From Streptomyces sp. NBC_00271 (lineage in GTDB: Bacteria; Actinomycetota; Actinomycetes; Streptomycetales; Streptomycetaceae), in NCBI RefSeq assembly GCF_036178845.1, contig NZ_CP108070.1, forward strand, positions 6,324,001 to 6,388,000: a stretch of 64,000 bases of DNA. Reading direction: 5' to 3'. The notes under the pieces are model-generated. The model made no database searches and was not told the DNA's origin. It saw only the letters and a list, made by a program, of their open reading frames with translations. Position numbers and translations under genes: made by a program. Positions 55,009-62,823 of the stretch are shown here, in pieces (the first letter of the stretch is position 1; every line of letters begins with the position of its first letter).

Positions 55009-56526
55009 ATGGCTGTGCCTCTGGAGAAGACATCGGGTGAGGGAGCGGGACCGGGTCCCGATGTGCGGATCTCCAGTCCCACCGGCAAGTGGATCCTGCT
55101 GACCACCGTCCTCGGCTCCAGCATGGCCATGCTGGACTCGACGGTCGTCAACGTCGCGCTGCCCACGATCGGCCGTGACCTGGGCACGGGCCTCGCGGCA
55201 CTCCAGTGGACCGTGAACGCGTACATGCTGACCCTCGCGGGCCTGATCCTGCTCGGCGGGTCGCTCGGCGACCGCTTCGGACGGCGCAAGATCTTCGTCC
55301 TCGGTGTGGTGTGGTTCGCCTCCGCCTCGCTGCTGTGCGGCCTCGCGCCGACCGGGGGCGTACTGATCGCGGCCCGCGCCCTGCAGGGAATCGGCGGAGC
55401 CCTGCTCACCCCCGGTTCGCTCGCGATCATCCAGGCGTCCTTCCACCCCGACGACCGGGCCAGGGCCGTCGGCCTGTGGTCGGGTTTCGGCGGCGTCGGC
55501 GCGGCGGTCGGCCCGTTCCTGGGCGGCTGGCTGGTGGACGGTCCCGGCTGGCGCTGGGTCTTCCTGCTCAACGTTCCGGTGGCGCTGATCTGCGTCCCCA
55601 TCGCCGTGCGCCACGTCCCCGAGTCGTCCGACGGACGTGCGCACGGCCGGGGCTTCGACGTCCTCGGCGCCGCCCTCGGCGCCCTGGCGCTCGCCCTGGT
55701 GACGTACGCCCTGATCGAGGCCACGAGCGGTTCCGTACTGGTCTGGGTGTCGGCGGCCGGGGGCGTGGCGGCCGGCGTGGCCTTCGTGTACGTCGAGCGG
55801 CGCCGACCCGACCCGATGATGCCGCCGGACATCTTCTCGTCGCGGCAGTTCACGGCCGTCAACCTCGTCACGCTGTGCGTGTACGCAGCCTTCGGCGGCT
55901 TCTTCTTCCTGACCGCGCTCCAGCTCCAGGTCGTGGCGGGCTACTCGGCCCTGGGAGCCGGTACGGCACTGCTGCCGACGACCGTCCTGATGCTGCTCTT
56001 CTCCGCCCGCTCCGGCGAGCTCGCCCAGCGCATCGGCCCGCGCATCCCGCTCACCGTCGGCCCGCTGCTGTGCGCGACGGGCATGCTGCTCATGCTGCGG
56101 GTGGGCCCGCACGCCTCGTACCTCGGCGATGTGCTTCCCGCGCTGGTGGTGATGGGCGCGGGCATGGTGACCCTGGTCGCGCCCCTGACCGCGACCGTCC
56201 TCGCCTCCGTGGACGCCGGGCGGGCGGGCCTGGCGAGCGGGATCAACAACGCGGCGGCCCGCGCGGCCGGACTGATCGCGGTGGCCGCGCTGCCCCTGCT
56301 GACCGGGATGGGCCCAGAGGCGTACCGCTCGGCGGACGCCTTCAACGCCGCCTTCCGGCGTGCGATGCCCCTGTGCGCCGGGGTGCTGGTCGTCGGGGCG
56401 GTGCTGGCCTTCGCCACCGTGCGCCGCCCGGCTCCCGACTGCCGGCGCCCCCAGTGCCGTACGCACAGCTGTGTGACGGCCCCGCCACTGGAACCTTCGA
56501 GGTCGCGCCCGCCCCAGCCCCGGTGA
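55009..56526 (+). CDS. MFS drug:H+ antiporter (DHA2 / 14-TM)
   Basis: A 505-residue transporter with 14 helices. SSMAMLDSTVVNVALPTI (motif D1 of DHA2), GSLGDRFGRRKIF (motif A) and ARALQGIGGALLTPGSLAII (motif C) are clear. It probably exports a small hydrophobic compound in exchange for protons. ATG 55009 is preferred because a -10 TATGCT sits 7 nt upstream; an in-frame ATG at 54997 would overlap that promoter. The last 30 residues are Pro/Arg-rich. Confidence 0.9.
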   Translation: MAVPLEKTSGEGAGPGPDVRISSPTGKWILLTTVLGSSMAMLDSTVVNVALPTIGRDLGTGLAALQWTVNAYMLTLAGLILLGGSLGDRFGRRKIFVLGVVWFASASLLCGLAPTGGVLIAARALQGIGGALLTPGSLAIIQASFHPDDRARAVGLWSGFGGVGAAVGPFLGGWLVDGPGWRWVFLLNVPVALICVPIAVRHVPESSDGRAHGRGFDVLGAALGALALALVTYALIEATSGSVLVWVSAAGGVAAGVAFVYVERRRPDPMMPPDIFSSRQFTAVNLVTLCVYAAFGGFFFLTALQLQVVAGYSALGAGTALLPTTVLMLLFSARSGELAQRIGPRIPLTVGPLLCATGMLLMLRVGPHASYLGDVLPALVVMGAGMVTLVAPLTATVLASVDAGRAGLASGINNAAARAAGLIAVAALPLLTGMGPEAYRSADAFNAAFRRAMPLCAGVLVVGAVLAFATVRRPAPDCRRPQCRTHSCVTAPPLEPSRSRPPQPR

Positions 56527-56614
56527 GACCGGAAGGCGGGGCCGCCCGTCGTGGCTCCGGGGCGGCTGCCCGGGCGCCGGGTACCCCGTACGGCACGACC
56601 CCCGGAGGGTGCCG

Positions 56615-56620
56615 CAGACT
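56615..56620 (+). promoter_or_regulatory. Candidate -10 of leaderless DUF3151 gene
   Basis: CAGACT is followed by 7 nt and then ATG 56628. The GGAAGG in the spacer is too close for a normal ribosome binding site, so either reading is possible. Confidence 0.3.
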
Positions 56621-56627
56621 GGAAGGT

Positions 56628-57041
56628 ATGACGATTCACGAGAACCTCCTCGGGGGCCCGCCCCCGACTCACCTCCCCGACGACCCGGAGCCGCGCGAGC
56701 TCCTCGCGAACGGCACGGCGCCCGCCGATGTCGCCGCCAAGTACCCCACCTCCTCGCTCGCCTGGGCCCAGCTGGCCGACGACGCGTTCGAGCGGGGCAG
56801 TGTCGTCGAGTCGTACGCGTACGCCCGAACGGGCTACCACCGGGGCCTGGACTCCCTGCGCCGCAACGGCTGGAAGGGCCACGGCCCGGTGCCCTGGGAG
56901 CACGAGCCGAACCGCGGCTTCCTGCGCGCCCTGCACGGCCTCGCCCGCGCCGCGCAGGCGATCGGCGAGCAGGAGGAGTACGAGCGCTGCAGCCAGTTCC
57001 TGAAGGACTCCTCGCCGACGGCGGCGCAGACGCTGGGCTGA
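56628..57041 (+). CDS. DUF3151 family protein
   Basis: A 137-residue protein (TIHENLLGGPPPTHLPDDPEPRELLANGTAPADVAAKYPTSSLAWAQLAD ... YAYARTGYHRGLDSLRRNGWKGHGPVPWEHEPNRGFLRALHGLARAA). Helical, TPR-like; function unknown. It is conserved in actinobacteria near fba, which fits this position. Confidence 0.85.
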   Translation: MTIHENLLGGPPPTHLPDDPEPRELLANGTAPADVAAKYPTSSLAWAQLADDAFERGSVVESYAYARTGYHRGLDSLRRNGWKGHGPVPWEHEPNRGFLRALHGLARAAQAIGEQEEYERCSQFLKDSSPTAAQTLG

Positions 57042-57118
57042 GTCCTCCCCGGGGGTGACCGAGCCCTCCCAGGGTGTACCCGTCGTGTAGCCCTCCGGGT
57101 GTACTCGCAGGTCGTACG

Positions 57119-57149
57119 GGTCCGCCTGGTCGATGTGACCGGGCGGACC
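57119..57149 (+). promoter_or_regulatory. Nested hairpin upstream of kynurenine operon
   Basis: GGTCCGCC (57119-57126) pairs with GGCGGACC (57142-57149) and GGTC with GACC inside. It lies 78 bp after the DUF3151 stop and 109 bp before the tryptophan dioxygenase ATG. It may be a terminator for the former or a leader element for the latter. Confidence 0.4.
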
Positions 57150-57257
57150 TTGCGGTTTCGGGTGACGATTGTGGAGGATGCCCGGTGGGGACCGGGGCCC
57201 CCGTGTCGAAAACGGCAGGGGCGGACCGCTACCCGGAGTACGCATCAGGAGACAGCG

Positions 57258-58106
57258 ATGTCGTCCCAGCAGGCTCGGCCCGTCGAGGCCCAGGAGCCCG
57301 AGACCCCGCATCTCGACTTCCAAGGAACGACCCCGTACGAGGACTATGTCCAGGCGGACGTTCTGACCCACCTCCAGCACACCCTCTCCGACGACCCCGG
57401 AGAGATGGTCTTCCTGGTCACCACCCAGGTCATGGAGCTGTGGTTCACGGTCATCGTCCACGAGTGGGAGACCGCGGCGAACGCGCTCCGCGAGGACCGC
57501 GTGCCGGTCGCGGTGGCCGCGCTGAAGCGGTCCGTACGGGAGCTGGAGGCGCTGAACGCCTCCTGGCGGCCCCTCGCCCAGCTCACCCCCGCCCAGTTCA
57601 ACTCGTACCGCTCGGCCCTCGGCGAGGGCTCCGGCTTCCAGTCCGCGATGTACCGCCGGATGGAGTTCCTGCTCGGCGAGAAGTCCGCGTCCATGCTGGT
57701 CCCGCACCGGGGCGCGCCGCGCGTGCACGCGGAACTGGAGAAGGCACTGCACGAACCGAGCCTCTACGACGAGGTCCTGAGGCTGCTCGCGCGCCGCGGC
57801 CACGCGGTCCCCAAGTCCGTGCTGGTCCGGGACGTGTCCCGGCGCTACGAGTCCTCGCCGGAGGTGGAGGCGGTGTGGACGGCCCTGTACGCGGGCGACG
57901 AGCACGACGAACTCGCCCGCCTCGGTGAGGCGTTGACGGACGTCGCCGAACTGGTGTGGCGATGGCGCAACGACCACCTTGTCGCGACGCGCCGCGCGAT
58001 GGGCGCGAAGACGGGCACGGGCGGCTCCGCCGGGGTGGCCTGGCTGGAGAAGCGGGCGCAGAAGAACGTGTTCCCCGAGCTGTGGACGGCGAGGTCTCAT
58101 GTCTGA
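57258..58106 (+). CDS. kynA: Tryptophan 2,3-dioxygenase
   Basis: A 282-residue heme enzyme that opens the indole ring of L-tryptophan to N-formylkynurenine. FQGTTPYEDYVQADVLTHLQHTL, TTQVMELWFTVIVHEW, FNSYRSALGEGSGFQSAMYRRMEFLLG and the proximal heme His in WRWRNDHLVATRRAMG (about residue 240) are all present. AGGAGA precedes ATG 57258. It overlaps kynureninase by 8 bp. Confidence 0.95.
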   Translation: MSSQQARPVEAQEPETPHLDFQGTTPYEDYVQADVLTHLQHTLSDDPGEMVFLVTTQVMELWFTVIVHEWETAANALREDRVPVAVAALKRSVRELEALNASWRPLAQLTPAQFNSYRSALGEGSGFQSAMYRRMEFLLGEKSASMLVPHRGAPRVHAELEKALHEPSLYDEVLRLLARRGHAVPKSVLVRDVSRRYESSPEVEAVWTALYAGDEHDELARLGEALTDVAELVWRWRNDHLVATRRAMGAKTGTGGSAGVAWLEKRAQKNVFPELWTARSHV

Positions 58107-59334
58107 GCGGTCTGAACTGCGGTCCGAACTGCGTTCTGAGCTGGGTGTCAGGGCCGCCGAGCTGGACGCCTCCGACGAACTCGCCAAACTGCGCGCGCAG
58201 TTCGTCCTGGATGACGTGGTGTACCTCGACGGGAACTCACTCGGCGCGCTCCCGGCGTCGGTCCCTGGCCGAGTCGACGACGTCGTACGCCGCCAGTGGG
58301 GTGAAATGCGCATCCGCTCCTGGGAGGAGAGCGGCTGGTGGACGGCGCCGGAACGGATCGGCGACCGCATCGCGCCGCTGGTCGGAGCGGCCCCCGGCCA
58401 GATCGTGGTGGGCGACTCCACGAGCGTGAACGTCTTCAAGGCCCTGGTGGGAGCGGTCCGCCTGGCCGCGCTGACCTCCGACGGGCGTGACGAGATCATC
58501 GTCGACGCGACGACGTTCCCGACGGACGGCTACATCGCGGCGTCCGCGGCCCGCCTGACCGGCTGCGAACTGCGCCCCGTGGAACCGGCGGACGTTCCGT
58601 CGGCGGTGGGCCCCCGCACGGCGGCGGTGTTGCTGAACCACGTCGACTACCGCACCGGCCGTCTGCACGACCTCCCGGCCCTCACGTCCGCGATCCACGA
58701 CGCGGGCGCCCTGGCGGTCTGGGACCTGTGCCACAGCGCCGGGGCACTGCCGGTGGACCTCGACGCCCACGGGGTCGACCTGGCCGTCGGCTGCACATAC
58801 AAGTACCTGAACGGAGGCCCGGGCTCCCCCGCGTACCTCTACGTCCGTTCCTCCCTCCAGCCCCGTTTCGACTCCCCGCTCCCCGGCTGGAACTCCCACG
58901 CCGATCCCTTCGGCATGAGCCCCGCCTACGAACCGGCCCCGGGCGCCCTGCGGGGCCGCGTCGGCACCCCGGACATCCTCTCCATGCTGGCCCTGGAGGC
59001 CGCGCTGGAGGTGTGGGAGGGCGTCTCGATCGACTCCGTCCGCACCAAGTCCCTGGCCCTGACCGACTTCTTCCTGGAATGCGTCGAGGCGTACGTCCCC
59101 CGGGGTCGCGTCGAGTCCCTGACCCCCTCCCACCACGCCGAACGCGGCAGCCAGGTCGCCCTGCGCTGCGCGGACGCGGGCGAGGTGATGAAGCGCCTGA
59201 TCGAACGGGGCGTCGTGGGCGACTTCCGCCACCCCGACGTCCTCCGCTTCGGCTTCACCCCCCTGTACGTGGGTTTCGGGGACGCGGAACGGGCGGCGCG
59301 GGTGCTGGGGGAGACGGTGAGCCAGGGGGCGTAG
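58099..59334 (+). CDS. kynU: Kynureninase
   Basis: A 411-residue PLP enzyme that cleaves kynurenine to anthranilate and alanine. YLDGNSLGALP, WDLCHSAGALPVDL and the PLP-lysine segment GCTYKYLNGGPGSPAYLYV (Lys near 235) are diagnostic, as is PDVLRFGFTPLYVGF near the end. ATG 58099 overlaps the dioxygenase stop, so translation is coupled. Confidence 0.95.
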   Translation: MSERSELRSELRSELGVRAAELDASDELAKLRAQFVLDDVVYLDGNSLGALPASVPGRVDDVVRRQWGEMRIRSWEESGWWTAPERIGDRIAPLVGAAPGQIVVGDSTSVNVFKALVGAVRLAALTSDGRDEIIVDATTFPTDGYIAASAARLTGCELRPVEPADVPSAVGPRTAAVLLNHVDYRTGRLHDLPALTSAIHDAGALAVWDLCHSAGALPVDLDAHGVDLAVGCTYKYLNGGPGSPAYLYVRSSLQPRFDSPLPGWNSHADPFGMSPAYEPAPGALRGRVGTPDILSMLALEAALEVWEGVSIDSVRTKSLALTDFFLECVEAYVPRGRVESLTPSHHAERGSQVALRCADAGEVMKRLIERGVVGDFRHPDVLRFGFTPLYVGFGDAERAARVLGETVSQGA

Positions 59335-59375
59335 CCCGGCGATCCATGTCGGCCGCGGTGGTTCGGGTGCGGGCC

Positions 59376-59407
59376 GGTGGGGGCCGATCGCGCAGTTCCC
59401 CGCGCCC
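59376..59407. repeat. Dispersed repeat A, copy 2 (inverted)
   Basis: Inverted copy of 52201-52232 with one mismatch. Two further copies of a CCGTCCGGCGTTTGAGGACG-type repeat lie next to it (59422-59447 and 59483-59507). Confidence 0.8.
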
Positions 59408-59522
59408 CCAAAAGCCTCGGGCCGTCCGGCGTTCGAGGGACGAGGCCGGAGGCCCCACCCCACCCCGGCCCGCACCTCCAGCCCGTCCGGCGTTTGAGGA
59501 CGAGGCCGTTCAGGCCGATGCG

Positions 59523-59660
59523 GGGGTCCGGGGCCGCAGCCCTGCGGGGTCCGGGGCCGCAGTCCCGCGGGGTCCGGGGCCGCAGTCCCGCGGGGTCTGG
59601 GGCCGCAGTCCCGCGGGGTCTGGGGCCGCAGTCCCGCGGGGTCTGGGGCCGCAGTCCCGC
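59523..59660. repeat. Six 23-bp tandem repeats
   Basis: Six contiguous units of GGGGTCYGGGGCCGCAGYCC plus YGC at 59523, 59546, 59569, 59592, 59615 and 59638; units 2-3 and 4-6 are identical within each group. About four degenerate hairpin-forming units of 23-28 bp (GGGGCGGAGCCCC core) continue to 59760. There are no spacers. Confidence 0.85.
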
Positions 59661-59761
59661 GGGGGTCCAGGGGGCGGCAGCCCCCGGTGGGGTGCAGGGG
59701 CGGAGCCCCGCTGGGGCTCGGGGGCGTAGCCCCCGGTGGGGTCGAAGGGGCGGAGCCCCTG

Positions 59762-59792
59762 GGGATGGGACGGGTAGGGGCGGCGGGGGCGA
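59762..59792. repeat. Dispersed repeat B, copy 2
   Basis: Identical to 52287-52317 over 31 bp. Confidence 0.8.
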
Positions 59793-59820
59793 TCAACCCC
59801 CGGCCGACCCCCACACCGGT

Positions 59821-60501
59821 TCACTCCCCAACGACGTACACCCCCGCCACCGCCGCAGCAAACGCCCCCTCCGCCGCCCGCACGGCAGCCCCCTCGTCCG
59901 GCACCACCCCAACCGTCAGCAACGAGTAATACAGCGGCGCCGACACCGCCCGCACGACCATCGCCGCATCGGTCCCCACGGGCAACTCCCCCCGAGCCAC
60001 CCCGTCCTCGACACACGGCACCCACTCACCCACCCGCACGTCATAGAACCGCCGCAACGCCTCCGCCGTACGCGCATCGCACGTCGCCGCGGCGATCACG
60101 GCCCGAAACAACGCCCCCTGCCGAGGATCGGCCAGCGTCCGCCGCACCAACGCGGCGTTGGCCCGCAGATCACCGAGTACGGACCCGGTCTCCGCACGCG
60201 GCGACGACTGCTCCGCCATGTCACTCAGCAGATCGGCGACGAGCCCCGTCACCGACCCCCACCGCCGGTACACCGTCGTCTTCCCGACCTCCGCCCGCCG
60301 CGCCACATCGGCGAGATCGAGATGCGCGAACCCCTCCTCGGCGAGTACATCCCCCGCGGCGCGCAACACGGCCGCACGAACCCGGGCGGTACGCCCACCA
60401 GGACGTACGGTGCCGGGTACACCAGGACGTACGGTGCCGGGTTCACCAGAACCCACGGCATCAGGCTCGCCACGACCCACGGTGCCGGACTCGGCGGACA
60501 T
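59821..60501 (-). CDS. TetR-family regulator
   Basis: A 226-residue repressor. The first 32 residues are a Gly/Pro-rich insert (two copies of the GTVRPGVP-like unit). The helix-turn-helix follows (VLRAAGDVLAEEGFAHLDLADVARRAEVGKTTVYRRW). The C-terminal domain is the ligand pocket type (LPVGTDAAMVVRAVSAPLYYSLL). It is divergent from the candidate kynurenine formamidase and may control it. Two ATCCGTTT copies (60559, 60659) lie in the gap. Confidence 0.9.
   Translation of the reverse strand: MSAESGTVGRGEPDAVGSGEPGTVRPGVPGTVRPGGRTARVRAAVLRAAGDVLAEEGFAHLDLADVARRAEVGKTTVYRRWGSVTGLVADLLSDMAEQSSPRAETGSVLGDLRANAALVRRTLADPRQGALFRAVIAAATCDARTAEALRRFYDVRVGEWVPCVEDGVARGELPVGTDAAMVVRAVSAPLYYSLLTVGVVPDEGAAVRAAEGAFAAAVAGVYVVGE
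60396..60445. repeat. Internal tandem repeat in TetR gene
   Basis: CACCAGGACGTACGGTGCCG is repeated twice in tandem (24-bp unit), with a weaker third copy after it, coding for the Gly/Pro-rich N-terminal insert. Confidence 0.6.
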
Positions 60502-60686
60502 GACGGACTCCTTAGCAATGCCGTTCAAGTAACCCCACCCAGCGTAACGAAACACCAGATCCGTTTACCCCTCACCGAGCGTGACATCCGGGTGTAGACG
60601 CACGTCACGGGCCTGATACCGTCCCCGCCAACGGCCGAATTCACTCCTGGTCCGCCAAATCCGTTTCACCGCTGAGAGGTTGGAGC

Positions 60687-61565
60687 ATGCCGGACGACGC
60701 CGCAGCACGGGACGCCGCCGAGGAGGCCTCGGCCTTCTCCCACCCGCCGGTCGACCCCGACGTCACCGCCACGTACGGCGACCATCCCGACCAGCTGATC
60801 GACTTCTACACCCCGCGCGAACCCGACCCCGAGGTCCCCGCCCCGCTGGTGATCGTCCTGCACGGCGGCGCCTGGCGCGCCCCGTACGACCGTCGCCACA
60901 TCACCCCGTTCGCGGACTTCCTGGCCCGCCGGGGCTTCGCCGTGGCCAACGTGGAGTACCGCCGGGGCGCCGCGATCCCCGCGCAGGGCGGCGAGGGCCC
61001 GGTCGCGGGCCGCTGGCCGGACACCTTCGACGACATCGCGGCCGCACTCGACGCGCTGCCGGCGCTCGCCCGCGAGCACCTGCCGAGGGCGGACCTCCGC
61101 CGCACGGTGATCACCGGCCACTCGGCCGGCGGCCACCTCGCCCTGTGGGCCGCCGCGCGCCACGTCCTGCCCGCCGACGCTCCTTGGCGCACCGACCGCC
61201 CCGCCCCGCTGCGCGGTGTCGTGGCCCTCGCTCCGATCGCGGACTTCACGGTCGCCGAGAAACTGAACGTCTGCTCCGGCGCATCCCGCCAACTCCTCGG
61301 CGGCGAGGCCAGGTTCGCGGAGCGGCAGCCGTACGCCGACCCGGCGTTCCTGCTCCCCACCGGCATCGCCACGACCCTCGTGCAGGGCCGTACCGACGTC
61401 ATCGTCCCGGAGGCGGTCGCCGAGTCGTACGCGGAGGCGGCGGCGAGGGCGGGCGAGGTGGTCGGCCTGACGCTCCTGGAGGACGTGGGCCACTTCCCGC
61501 TGATCGACCCGGCGGCGGACGCGTGCGCGGTGGTGGCCGAGGAGATCGCCCAACTGGCTTGGTAG
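60687..61565 (+). CDS. Candidate kynurenine formamidase (alpha/beta hydrolase)
   Basis: A 292-residue hydrolase. The oxyanion motif HGGAW (59-63), the nucleophile elbow GHSAGG (about 145-150) and a late His in EDVGHFPLI are those of arylformamidase/HSL-like enzymes. Placed 1.4 kb from tryptophan dioxygenase and kynureninase, it is the likely enzyme that removes formate from N-formylkynurenine, completing a route to anthranilate. GAGAGGTTGGAG precedes ATG 60687. The substrate is inferred from the neighbours. Confidence 0.75.
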   Translation: MPDDAAARDAAEEASAFSHPPVDPDVTATYGDHPDQLIDFYTPREPDPEVPAPLVIVLHGGAWRAPYDRRHITPFADFLARRGFAVANVEYRRGAAIPAQGGEGPVAGRWPDTFDDIAAALDALPALAREHLPRADLRRTVITGHSAGGHLALWAAARHVLPADAPWRTDRPAPLRGVVALAPIADFTVAEKLNVCSGASRQLLGGEARFAERQPYADPAFLLPTGIATTLVQGRTDVIVPEAVAESYAEAAARAGEVVGLTLLEDVGHFPLIDPAADACAVVAEEIAQLAW

Positions 61566-61653
61566 CGTCCCCCGGTCATACCCGTAGTACCTGAGAGCTA
61601 CCTCCAAGGTGAGCTCCCTGGCGGGACGCGAACGACACGTCACGATCCGTAAC

Positions 61654-61697
61654 TTCCCATCCAGAGGCGCCCGATGAGCGGGCGGACCGGATGGGAA
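61654..61697 (+). promoter_or_regulatory. Stem-loop overlapping the ribosome binding site of the DUF1023 gene
   Basis: TTCCCATCC (61654-61662) pairs perfectly with GGATGGGAA (61689-61697). An inner CGCCCG/CGGGCG stem stacks on it. The 3' arm covers part of GGAAGGA (61694-61700), the ribosome binding site for ATG 61705. This is a plausible translational switch or RNA thermometer-like element. Confidence 0.45.
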
Positions 61698-61704
61698 GGA
61701 CGCC

Positions 61705-62823
61705 ATGGAGCTCCGGGGGAAGCCGACCGCGGCGGGAAGGGCGAAAGCCGCCCGAACAACACCACCTGATCCGGCTCTTGAGCGGCCCATTCCACCTCAG
61801 CCACCCAAGCCACCCCCCACCCCCCGCGCCCGATTCCTCCGGCGCCTGGGCCGCACCCTGCTCGCCGCCCTGGTCACGGCCGCCGTGGTCGTCCCCGTCT
61901 CCGCCGCGGCCCGCCCCCGGATCCCCGCCCCGGCCCCCGCCGCCCTCGCCCCGCCGACGACAGCGACGCTGGACAAGGCGTACACGGCGAACCGGGCGAA
62001 CGCCGAGGAGGCGTCCCGCATGGCCGCCGCCCACGGCGACCGCACCCGCGCCGCCGCGGACCACGCCATGGCCGCCCCCTCCCGCCACTTCCTCACCTTC
62101 GACGGCCGCGGCCAGGGACTGGCCGTCGAGGTCCTCGGCGACCTCGCCCACGCCGACCGCGTCGCGGTCCTGGTCCCGGGTTCCGACACGACCTTGGAGA
62201 CCTACGGCCGCTTCCGAGCAGGAGCGGCAGCCCTCCAGGACCACCTCGACAGCCTCGACCATCACCACGGAGCCCACGGAGCCCACGGATCCACCTCGCG
62301 TCCGCATACGGCGGTCGTCGCCTGGCTCGGCTACGAGACACCGGGCACGGTCAGCACCACGGTCCTGACGACCGGCCGCGCCGAGGACGCGGCCCCGCCG
62401 CTGAAGCGGTTCATACACGAACTGCGGGGCGTCGTCGGCGAGAAGGCGCACGTCTCCCTGCTCTGCCACTCGTACGGCACGGTCGTCTGCGGCCGCGCGG
62501 CACGCGGGCTGGACGTGGACGACATCGCCCTCGTCGGCAGCCCGGGCACCGGCGCGGACTCCGTGTCGGCACTGCGCACCTCCGCCCGGATCTGGGCGGC
62601 CCGAGGCGCCGACGACTGGATCGTGAACGTGCCGCACGTCCACGCCGATCTCTTCGGCACCACCGTCGGCTTCGGCGCCGACCCGGTGTCCCCGGCCTTC
62701 GGCGCCCGCGTCTTCGCGGCGGGCACCGGCGGCCACAGCGACTACTTCAAACCGGGCTCCGTGTCCTTGGACAACCTCGCCCGGATCGTCCTCGGAGACA
62801 CCTCGGAGGTAACCCGTGCGTGA
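61705..62823 (+). CDS. DUF1023 alpha/beta hydrolase
   Basis: A 372-residue protein. A Pro-rich N-terminus is followed by a membrane/signal helix (TLLAALVTAAVVVPVSAAA). The hydrolase domain has VAVLVPGSDTTLETY, the nucleophile elbow SLLCHSYGTVVCG and a C-terminal GGHSDYF His. DUF1023 members are exported esterase-like enzymes of unknown substrate. Its stop overlaps the next start by 8 bp. Confidence 0.85.
   Translation: MELRGKPTAAGRAKAARTTPPDPALERPIPPQPPKPPPTPRARFLRRLGRTLLAALVTAAVVVPVSAAARPRIPAPAPAALAPPTTATLDKAYTANRANAEEASRMAAAHGDRTRAAADHAMAAPSRHFLTFDGRGQGLAVEVLGDLAHADRVAVLVPGSDTTLETYGRFRAGAAALQDHLDSLDHHHGAHGAHGSTSRPHTAVVAWLGYETPGTVSTTVLTTGRAEDAAPPLKRFIHELRGVVGEKAHVSLLCHSYGTVVCGRAARGLDVDDIALVGSPGTGADSVSALRTSARIWAARGADDWIVNVPHVHADLFGTTVGFGADPVSPAFGARVFAAGTGGHSDYFKPGSVSLDNLARIVLGDTSEVTRA

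Noticed and set aside
61654..61697. Known riboswitch class
   Set aside because: Only a hairpin is visible; no conserved ligand-binding core that I recognise.
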